Source: Pseudomonadota bacterium (lineage in GTDB: Bacteria > Pseudomonadota > Alphaproteobacteria > Rhizobiales > Devosiaceae). Taken from it: a DNA stretch of 10,022 bases. Made by a program: the position numbers and the translations under genes. Below, one piece after another: positions 1-4,727 of the stretch; position 1 is the stretch's first letter; each line of letters begins with the position of its first letter. Under the pieces are notes generated by a model, which was not told where the DNA came from, did not search any database, and was given only the letters and a program-made list of their open reading frames with translations. The stretch covers positions 1 through 10,022 of the forward strand of contig JAEYTN010000056.1 of NCBI GenBank assembly GCA_023433985.1, read 5' to 3'.

Positions 1-1
1 G

Positions 2-193
2 CTGGGGCGACTCGACCTGCTGCCGGTGCAGGCGCTGCTGCCGCTCTACTGGATACTGCACGGCGTGGCCGTGGTACTCGCGACGTGGGAACTGGTGACG
101 CGCCCGCATGTGTGGTCGAAAACGACGCACGGGCAGACCCGCGTCAAGCGCGGCGTGACGCGGGCGCGGGCCACCGAGGCTCAGGCGGAGTAG
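2..193 (+). CDS. Glycosyltransferase family 2-type protein, C-terminal end (partial)
   Basis: Only the last 63 codons are inside the window; the gene begins to the left. The frame reads a hydrophobic stretch (LLPLYWILHGVAVVLATWEL) and then a basic soluble tail with PHVWSKTTHGQTR. A membrane helix followed by an aromatic-W-x-K-T-x-H-G motif is the usual C-terminal end of processive membrane-bound family 2 glycosyltransferases, which add sugars from nucleotide-sugar donors to growing polysaccharide at the inner membrane. The catalytic domain is not visible, so the product cannot be named. Its last 13 bases overlap the last bases of the convergent D-amino acid dehydrogenase gene. The family call rests on the short tail motif alone. 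Confidence 0.65.
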   Translation: MGRLDLLPVQALLPLYWILHGVAVVLATWELVTRPHVWSKTTHGQTRVKRGVTRARATEAQAE

Positions 194-1434
194 CGCGAGA
201 GATCAAGGTCGGTGGTGTCGATCTCGGGCTTCCGGCCCGAGACGAGATCGGCAAGCACGCGGCCGGAACCGGCGGCCATGGTCCAGCCCAGCGTTCCGTG
301 ACCGGTGTTGAGGTAGAGGTTGCCCAGCGCCTGGCCGAGGATGGGCGTACCGTCGGGCGTCATCGGGCGGAGGCCGCACCAGAAGCTGGCGCGCGCCACA
401 TCGCCGGCCCTGGGGAAGAGTTCGCGCAGGGAGCGATCGAGCGGGCCACGGCGCGACTGGTGGAGCGTGAGGTCATAGCCGGCGATTTCGGCGGTGCCGC
501 CGACGCGGATACGATCGCCGAGCCGGGTGGTCGCGACCTTGTAGGTTTCGTCCATGATGGTGGAGAGCGGGGCCACCCCGTCGTCGGTGATCGGGACGGT
601 GAGCGAGTAGCCCTTGATCGGGTAGATGGGCAGCGTGAGCCCGAGCGCGCGGGCGAGGAGCGGCGAGTAGCTGCCGAGCGCCATGACATAGGCGTCGGCG
701 GTGAAGGCGCCCGCGTCTGTTTCGACGCCCGTGACGGTGTCGCCCGACCGGCCGATGGCGCGGATAGTGGTGCCGAAGCGGAAGCTGACGCCCCGTTCGG
801 CGGCGAGGGCGGCAAGGCTGGTCGTGAACATCGCGCAATCGCCGGTATCGTCGTCCGGGAGGCGCAGGCCGCCGACGAACGGGACGGTGGCGGTGGCGAG
901 GCCCGGTTCGGCGGCGATGCAGCCCTTCGGATCGAGCACCTCGTAGGGGACGCCGTATTGCTCGAGGACCGCGATATCCTCGTCGGCATGGTCGAGCTGC
1001 TTCTGCTGCCGGAAGAGCTGCAGCGTGCCCTGCTCGCGGCCATCGAAGGCGAGGCCGGGAAGGGCGCGGAGCACTGTCATCTGCGCGCTGGAATACTCGG
1101 CGAGGCGGACCATGCGGCCCTTGTTGAGCGCGTAAGCCTTGTGCGTGCAGTTGGCGAGCAGTTGCAGGCCCCACAGCCACATCTTCGGGTCAAGCTTGGG
1201 GCGAAGCACCAACGGGCCGTCGGTCATCAGCAGCCACTTGATCGCCTTGGCCGGAATACCGGGACCGGCCCAGGGCGAGGCGTAGCCGTAGGAGAGTTCG
1301 CCGGCATTGGCGAAGCTGGTTTCGAGGCCAGGGCCGGGCTGGCGCTCGAGAACCGTCACCTCATGGCCGGCCTGGACCAGATACCAGGCCGAAGCCGTGC
1401 CGATGACGCCGCCGCCGAGGATGAGGACTCGCAT
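181..1434 (-). CDS. dadA: D-amino acid dehydrogenase (DadA-like FAD oxidoreductase)
   Basis: A 417-residue DAO-superfamily flavoprotein. DadA enzymes oxidatively deaminate D-amino acids, classically D-alanine, to 2-oxo acids and ammonia, passing electrons to the respiratory chain at the inner membrane. The N-terminus carries the Rossmann FAD-binding motif GGGVIG (residues 7-12), with Glu30 at the end of the second strand where it usually binds the ribose. The C-terminal FAD-binding part has the family signatures RPMTPDG (356-362) and NTGHGTLGWT (376-385). The length is normal for DadA. A purine-rich GAGGG lies immediately before the ATG, closer than usual. The gene follows the LuxR-type regulator gene by 66 bases on the same strand and may share its transcript. 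Its 3' end overlaps the glycosyltransferase gene tail to tail by 13 bases. The substrate cannot be decided from sequence; several DadA paralogues act on other D-amino acids. Confidence 0.9.
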   Translation of the reverse strand: MRVLILGGGVIGTASAWYLVQAGHEVTVLERQPGPGLETSFANAGELSYGYASPWAGPGIPAKAIKWLLMTDGPLVLRPKLDPKMWLWGLQLLANCTHKAYALNKGRMVRLAEYSSAQMTVLRALPGLAFDGREQGTLQLFRQQKQLDHADEDIAVLEQYGVPYEVLDPKGCIAAEPGLATATVPFVGGLRLPDDDTGDCAMFTTSLAALAAERGVSFRFGTTIRAIGRSGDTVTGVETDAGAFTADAYVMALGSYSPLLARALGLTLPIYPIKGYSLTVPITDDGVAPLSTIMDETYKVATTRLGDRIRVGGTAEIAGYDLTLHQSRRGPLDRSLRELFPRAGDVARASFWCGLRPMTPDGTPILGQALGNLYLNTGHGTLGWTMAAGSGRVLADLVSGRKPEIDTTDLDLSRYSA

Positions 1435-1484
1435 GCCCTCATCTGTGGCCAGCCTGCCGGCAATGGCAAGTGGCCGCGCGTTCC

Positions 1485-1500
1485 CCCGCCAGCCGGCGGA
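1485..1500 (-). other. Small hairpin just after the LuxR-type gene
   Basis: CCGCC (1486-1490) and GGCGG (1495-1499) form a perfect 5-bp stem with a 4-base loop, two bases beyond the stop codon of the regulator gene on the minus strand. There is no T-tract after it, so it does not look like an intrinsic terminator. It could be a transcript-processing or stabilising structure between the regulator gene and dadA, or chance in GC-rich DNA. Confidence 0.25.
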
Positions 1501-2637
1501 TCAGAGGCAGGTGAGCGCCAGGCGGGTGAGCAGCGAGACGAGCTCGGACTGCCGGCGCGTGCCGGTCTTGCGCATGACGCCGACCAACTGGTTGCGCAGC
1601 GTCTGCTTGGACACCTCGCGCTCCTTGGCGAAGTCGGCGAGCGTGGCGCCATTGAGCAGCGCTTCGGCCAGCCGGGCCTCGGAGTCGGTCAGCGAGAAGG
1701 CACGCCACAACAGGTCGGTGGGCAGCGAGCTCATCTCGAGGCTGCCGTGCACCACCAGCATCACCAGCGGGCCGGGATCGAGAATGGCGTCATGCAGCTG
1801 GTAGTTCTGGCCGGAGCGGGTGGCGAGACGGGCGATGGCAAAGTGGCGCTCATCGCTGTCGTGACGGCTGAGCTGCAGCACGGAGGTGGGCGTGCGCTTG
1901 GCCGAGATGACCTTGGCGACCAGCTGGCGAAGCTGGGCATCAGCGCCTTCCTCGGTGGCGCGCAGCACGCCGTCGGCGCTCGAGAACGGGCCGATGTGCT
2001 GGCGACGCAGCGTCTCGGCCTGGAAGTTGGCATAGTGGATGCGCATGTCGGCATCCACGAAGAAGACCGTAAACGGGAGGTCGGCAACGACGCTCTCGAG
2101 ATAGCCGCGGCCATCCGAGAAGCGGGTGCGACCGGCGATCTCGAAGGCGCGGCCGAAATGCTGGGCCGCCTCGCCGAGCAGCGCGGCGATGCGTGGGCGC
2201 AGCTCACTCTGCCGCTGCTGCGGATAGAAGATCTGGATGGCGAGCTGACGAGCCCCTTCGCGCAGCACGACGACGCCGGTGGAGGCGGTGAAATCGCCCT
2301 GCCGGCTCAGCCACTCGCGGTTGAAGCGGCCCTGCGCCGCCTCGTGGCGATCGACCAGCGTGTCGTCGTGGAAAACTTGGAACACCGCCAGGTCGCTGCT
2401 GCGCATCAGCACCGGGTTGAGACCGGCGTAGGTGGAGATATAGCTCGCCACGGCAGACGGTACGATGCCTCGCTGGGCGAAAGCCAGGTTTGTGGCGGTG
2501 GATGTGTTGTCGGCAGAGACTGCGATCAGACACTCAGGAAAGGTCGCAGCCAGGATATCCAGGATGTTGTCCCAGCTGGAGCGCCCCAGCGCCATGTCGT
2601 AGATGCAGCTCGTCAGACTATTTTGCGAAAAGCCCAT
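1501..2637 (-). CDS. LuxR-type HTH transcriptional regulator with PAS-like sensor region
   Basis: A 378-residue predicted cytoplasmic DNA-binding regulator. Residues about 315-372 form a LuxR/GerE-type helix-turn-helix: it opens with LTDSEARLAEALLNG, the usual start of such domains, and the recognition helix lies near 342-355 (VSKQTLRNQLVGVM). Residues about 175-240 (start GYLESVVADLPFTVFFVDAD) resemble a PAS fold. The first 170 residues match nothing I can name. There is no response-regulator receiver domain and no recognisable acyl-homoserine-lactone domain, so the signal is unknown. No clear Shine-Dalgarno precedes the ATG at 2637; Met15 is a possible alternative start. The gene is divergent from the curlin-like gene at 3406 across 768 bases and is followed by dadA on its own strand. 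It could control either or both; this is inferred from position only. Confidence 0.85.
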   Translation of the reverse strand: MGFSQNSLTSCIYDMALGRSSWDNILDILAATFPECLIAVSADNTSTATNLAFAQRGIVPSAVASYISTYAGLNPVLMRSSDLAVFQVFHDDTLVDRHEAAQGRFNREWLSRQGDFTASTGVVVLREGARQLAIQIFYPQQRQSELRPRIAALLGEAAQHFGRAFEIAGRTRFSDGRGYLESVVADLPFTVFFVDADMRIHYANFQAETLRRQHIGPFSSADGVLRATEEGADAQLRQLVAKVISAKRTPTSVLQLSRHDSDERHFAIARLATRSGQNYQLHDAILDPGPLVMLVVHGSLEMSSLPTDLLWRAFSLTDSEARLAEALLNGATLADFAKEREVSKQTLRNQLVGVMRKTGTRRQSELVSLLTRLALTCL

Positions 2638-2798
2638 GCCAGATACTCGTATACTTTGAGCGCGGGGTGGCCACCCGAGCTCGCCAGCATTGCGCCGCTA
2701 CCCCAAATTCAACGCACGTCGGCCGTCTTCAGCACCGCGTATTGGTGGATGACGGCCCCACGATCCTCTGACAATCGAGGGTCGTTTACAATATGTAT

Positions 2799-2812
2799 AC
2801 CATAACAATGGT
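2799..2812. promoter_or_regulatory. Dyad ACCAT-AACA-ATGGT, possible operator
   Basis: A perfect 5-bp inverted repeat with a 4-base spacer lies in an AT-rich patch and directly follows the palindrome GTATAC (2795-2800, overlapping by two bases). Its 14-base length and dyad symmetry suit a dimeric HTH regulator. It lies about 160 bases upstream of the divergent LuxR-type gene. Dyads of this size also arise by chance, so this is only a candidate. Confidence 0.25.
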
Positions 2813-2852
2813 TACCACCGCCAAGATGAACGTAAAATGACTGGAAGACGTT

Positions 2853-2980
2853 CGAGCTCGCAGGCCGAGCGTGCGTTCGGCCGGCCGAGGCTGGTTGTGT
2901 TGTGATACCAGTGGGTTAGCCCACCTGCCCCGCCGCCCGCGACGTGCGTCGGAGGCCGCCGGGCGACGGGGCAGGGGCGG
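2853..2980. repeat. Cluster of inverted repeats / structured element
   Basis: Within about 130 bases there are several dyads. They are the palindrome CGAGCTCG (2853-2860), a perfect 12-base palindrome TCGGCCGGCCGA (2877-2888), CTGGT/ACCAG (2891-2895/2907-2911), GTGGG-TTAG-CCCAC (2911-2924), and a long stem pairing 2924-2939 with 2960-2975. The long stem matches at 15 of 16 positions, and the odd pair is a G-T wobble on the minus strand. Its 20-base loop contains a second stem CGAC-GTGC-GTCG (2940-2951). No T-tract follows on either strand, so it is not an ordinary intrinsic terminator. It could be a REP-like element, a structured leader, or a small RNA. Confidence 0.5.
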
Positions 2981-3190
2981 CGACTCTGCGAAATACTTGT
3001 CAAGGATACCTCAGGCGCGTGCGACCCCGATCGCCGTCTGCGGCTCGGCCCGACCGCAAGTCCGATCCGGCGGATAGTCTGTAAAATGTGATCGACCTGC
3101 GTATGGATATACTACGCCGCGGCACGATCGAACCACGCCTGCCTGCAACTGCCTTCTGGCGGAAGCATGCATCATGCCAATCGCCACCAA

Positions 3191-3240
3191 TATAATGCCA
3201 CTGCTGTCATATGTATCGGACGCCCCCTATAACGTATAAT
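3191..3240 (+). promoter_or_regulatory. Two TATAAT hexamers, candidate -10 elements upstream of the first curlin-like gene
   Basis: Perfect TATAAT matches occur at 3191-3196 and 3235-3240 in an AT-rich stretch. Neither has a good TTGACA-like box at the expected distance, so a promoter here would need an activator. If either is used, the leader before the ATG at 3406 is about 160-205 bases long. This is a weak call from hexamer matches alone. Confidence 0.25.
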
Positions 3241-3389
3241 GGACGATGGTTAATACCCACCATGATCTGTCGTTCGCATCATCCTCGTCGTACGATAACT
3301 TAGTTGTGGATACTCGATAGTTGATGTTTCCTTCTGCTCACCAGCGACTTGCCACTCGCCGCTGCACAACGTGGCTATGTTTGTTAATC

Positions 3390-3395
3390 AGGAGG
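3390..3395 (+). promoter_or_regulatory. Strong ribosome binding site AGGAGG
   Basis: AGGAGG, fully complementary to the core of the 16S rRNA tail, lies 10 bases before the ATG at 3406. It fixes the start of the first curlin-like gene and suggests efficient translation. Confidence 0.85.
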
Positions 3396-3405
3396 AATAC
3401 CACAA

Positions 3406-3996
3406 ATGCTTCGCATTCTTCTCTCAACGACTGCCGTTCTTCTTGCCACCAGCTCTGCCTTCGCCTGGGGTGTCGGCCAGACGGCGCATGGTGTCCAGAT
3501 CGGCTTCCTGCAGGTCGGCGTGATCGACCAGGATGGTTTCTTCAACCATGCCGGCGTGACCCAGATCGGCATTCTGCAGGGCGCTCGCGTCCGCCAGCTG
3601 GGCTTCGCTAATACCGCTCACAGCTTCCAGCTCGGTGTCGGCCAGCTGTCCAACACTGCGCAGTTCGGCGCCTTCAACGAGGCGACCACCGTTCAGCTGG
3701 GCGCCCTGCAGGCCTCCAACACCCAGCAGGCCGGCATCGGCAATGACGCCGTGACGGTTCAGGCTGGTATCGGCCAGCTGTCGAACACCCAGCAGCTGGG
3801 CGTCGACAACGACGCTACGACCGTCCAGGTCGGCGTGGCGCAGGTTGCGAACACCCAGCAGGTTGGCGTCGGCAACACCGCCACGACCGTTCAGGTCGGC
3901 GCGTTCCAGTCGTCGAACATCCAGCAGGCTGGCGCCGGCAACACTGCCGTGGTCGTGCAGGCCGGTGTCGGCCAGAGCATGAGCATCACCCAGTAA
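3406..3996 (+). CDS. Secreted curlin-like repeat protein with eight 22-residue units
   Basis: 196 residues: a Sec signal peptide (1-20, ending SSAFA before Trp21), then a mature part of 176 residues that is exactly eight units of 22. In each unit Gly is at position 2, Asn at 5 (Gln in unit 1), Ala at 7, Gln at 11, Gly at 13, Gln at 16 and Gln at 22. Gln recurs at residues 42, 64, 86, 108, 130, 152, 174 and 196 with no insertion. The later units contain QxGxGNxAxxxQ, the core of the curlin (CsgA/CsgB) repeat that builds cross-beta amyloid fibres outside the cell. There is no cysteine, little charge and many Gln/Asn/Gly/Val/Thr residues, as expected for a beta-solenoid amyloid. It has its own terminator and is followed after 231 bases by a five-unit paralogue. 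The curlin-like class is well supported. The fibre, adhesion or biofilm role is inferred, and no CsgG/E/F exporter gene is visible nearby. Confidence 0.85.
   Translation: MLRILLSTTAVLLATSSAFAWGVGQTAHGVQIGFLQVGVIDQDGFFNHAGVTQIGILQGARVRQLGFANTAHSFQLGVGQLSNTAQFGAFNEATTVQLGALQASNTQQAGIGNDAVTVQAGIGQLSNTQQLGVDNDATTVQVGVAQVANTQQVGVGNTATTVQVGAFQSSNIQQAGAGNTAVVVQAGVGQSMSITQ
3466..3993 (+). repeat. Tandem array of eight 66-bp coding repeats
   Basis: The DNA for the mature first curlin-like protein is eight in-frame 66-bp modules, starting at the predicted signal-peptide cleavage codon and ending at the last sense codon. Units 5-8 (about 3730-3993) are most alike at the protein level, with repeated SNTQQ/ANTQQ boundaries. 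Units 1-2 are the most divergent. This pattern fits past expansion in the C-terminal half. Confidence 0.85.
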
Positions 3997-4020
3997 CCTG
4001 GCTGATCGGACGCAAAGCTA

Positions 4021-4053
4021 AGCGGGCGGCCTGTTGGCCGTCCGTTTTCTTTT
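4021..4053 (+). terminator. Intrinsic terminator of the first curlin-like gene
   Basis: A 9-bp GC-rich stem pairs 4023-4031 with 4036-4044. It has one G-U wobble and the loop TGTT, and is followed directly by TTTTCTTTT. It lies 24 bases after the stop codon. This implies that the second curlin-like gene mainly uses its own promoter. Confidence 0.88.
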
Positions 4054-4120
4054 ATGTGCTGCCGCCTCAGTGGGCCGGATCAGTCTCCCGCGATCACGAC
4101 GTCGTTGGCGCGGCCAAGTG

Positions 4121-4162
4121 GTTGAACGGAACCTTAACAGGGCGGTTCATTTCGGGTTCAAC
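4121..4162. promoter_or_regulatory. Nested inverted repeats upstream of the second curlin-like gene
   Basis: GTTGAAC (4121-4127) pairs with GTTCAAC (4156-4162). Inside it GAACC (4129-4133) pairs with GGTTC (4144-4148), with TTAACA in the central loop. The element lies 66-107 bases before the ATG at 4228, where a promoter or operator is expected. No convincing -35/-10 pair is visible. It may be an operator or a leader structure. Confidence 0.35.
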
Positions 4163-4216
4163 AGTAATGGCGCATTAACTCCCGCCATGACGGACGACAA
4201 ACGTTCGTACAAACAC

Positions 4217-4221
4217 AGGAG
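4217..4221 (+). promoter_or_regulatory. Ribosome binding site AGGAG
   Basis: AGGAG lies 6 bases before the ATG at 4228, an optimal distance. It supports this start for the second curlin-like gene. Confidence 0.8.
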
Positions 4222-4227
4222 CTAATC

Positions 4228-4635
4228 ATGAACCTCAAGACTTCCGCCACAATCATTCTCTCGGCCGCCGCCCTGCTGCTTTCGGCCAACTCCGCCTTCG
4301 CCTGGGGCATCGGCAACAGCGCTACCGGCGTCCAGATCGGCGCCCTGCAGTACGGCCACATCCAGCAGAACGGCTTCTTCAACCGCGCCTCGTCGTTCCA
4401 GTTCGGCGTGCTGCAGTACTCCGACACGCACCAGAACGGTGCTTTCAACGAGGCCGACACCGTGCAGGTCGGTATCCTTCAGGCGGCCAGCACCGAGCAG
4501 AACGGCCTGGGCAACGACTCGTCGATCGGCCAGCTGGGTGCCCTGCAGTCCGCAGAAGTGACCCAGAACGGCGTCGGCAACAGCGCTTCGATCAGCCAGG
4601 TCGGTGTCGGCCAGAGCATGACGATCAACCAGTAA
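4228..4635 (+). CDS. Secreted curlin-like repeat protein with five 22-residue units
   Basis: 135 residues: a signal peptide (1-25, ending NSAFA before Trp26) and a mature part of 110 residues, exactly five units of 22. It is a paralogue of the upstream eight-unit protein. Both mature chains start WG(V/I)G and end GVGQSM(S/T)I(T/N)Q. Unit landmarks are Gly2, Asn5, Ala7 (Ser in unit 4), Gln11, Gly13, Gln16 and Gln22, with Gln at residues 47, 69, 91, 113 and 135. Position 1 of units 2-5 is always Asn, giving QNG at each junction, whereas the longer paralogue has a small or hydrophobic residue there. Five units is also the number in CsgA and CsgB of E. coli. One paralogue could be the bulk subunit and the other a nucleator or cap, but the sequence does not say which. 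Own promoter region, own terminator; convergent with an outer-membrane barrel gene. Confidence 0.85.
   Translation: MNLKTSATIILSAAALLLSANSAFAWGIGNSATGVQIGALQYGHIQQNGFFNRASSFQFGVLQYSDTHQNGAFNEADTVQVGILQAASTEQNGLGNDSSIGQLGALQSAEVTQNGVGNSASISQVGVGQSMTINQ
4303..4632 (+). repeat. Tandem array of five 66-bp coding repeats
   Basis: Five in-frame 66-bp modules cover the whole mature part of the second curlin-like gene, from the predicted cleavage codon to the last sense codon, with no insertion or deletion. The modules are well diverged at the base level, so the array is old and probably not slipping often. Confidence 0.85.
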
Positions 4636-4670
4636 TATCCACTGCAGATATTTCGACTGCGACGTCGAAA
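4634..4670 (+). other. Two hairpins between the stop codon and the terminator
   Basis: AATATC (4634-4639) pairs with GATATT (4647-4652), and TTTCGAC (4651-4657) pairs with GTCGAAA (4664-4670). The first stem begins within the stop codon of the second curlin-like gene. The two stems share two bases, so they cannot both be complete. They lead straight into the terminator stem, making a fully structured 3' end that may protect the message. Confidence 0.4.
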
Positions 4671-4672
4671 CG

Positions 4673-4709
4673 AGAACGGGCGGCACGCGTGCCGCCCGTT
4701 CTGGTTTTT
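4673..4709 (+). terminator. Strong intrinsic terminator (30-base perfect palindrome)
   Basis: Positions 4673-4687 are perfectly complementary to 4688-4702. Allowing a 4-base loop, this gives a 13-bp GC-rich stem. TTTTT (4705-4709) follows two bases later on the plus strand. It ends the second curlin-like transcript. It lies only 18 bases past the stop codon of the convergent outer-membrane protein gene, so it may also stop that transcript, although the T-rich tail is weaker in that direction. Confidence 0.9.
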
Positions 4710-4727
4710 GCGTTCAGCTGGCTGAGA

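Larger units (their letters stand above)
2638..3405. other. Long non-coding region between the LuxR-type gene and the first curlin-like gene
   Basis: 768 bases with no convincing gene. The left and central part (about 2795-2980) is packed with inverted repeats, including a strong 16-bp GC-rich stem. The right part (about 3060-3405) is clearly richer in A and T than the surrounding genes and contains two perfect TATAAT hexamers. Small open frames here (for example 2871-3077 plus and 2812-3003 minus) lack ribosome binding sites and protein-like composition. The region must contain the start signals of both divergent genes. Its length and structure suggest complex regulation, an untranslated leader, or an unrecognised RNA. 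Confidence 0.6.

Noticed and set aside
85..2805. Very long plus-strand open frame opposite dadA and the LuxR-type gene
   Set aside because: The minus-strand genes there have clear family motifs. The antisense frame is open only because of strong GC3 bias and encodes low-complexity Arg/Gly/Ala/Glu-rich sequence with no domain.
2642..3316. Shared 8-mers at the two ends of the regulator-curlin spacer (GATACTCG at 2642 and 3309; ATATGTAT at 2791 and 3209)
   Set aside because: A few shared 8-mers are expected by chance in 768 bases, and there is no longer shared context or symmetric spacing.
3406..3996. Pentapeptide-repeat or ice-binding-type solenoid as an alternative
   Set aside because: Pentapeptide repeats have a 5-residue A(D/N)LXX period. 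Here the period is 22 (half-period 11) with Q/G/N/A landmarks that fit curlin better. There are no TxT ice-binding ladders.
4034..4225. Short plus-strand open frame between the two curlin-like genes
   Set aside because: It starts inside the terminator of the first gene, has no ribosome binding site, and is Arg-rich without motif.
3466..4632. CRISPR-like or satellite repeat interpretation of the 66-bp periodicity
   Set aside because: The periodicity is in frame, conserved at the protein level and diverged at the base level, with no spacers. It is a coding repeat.
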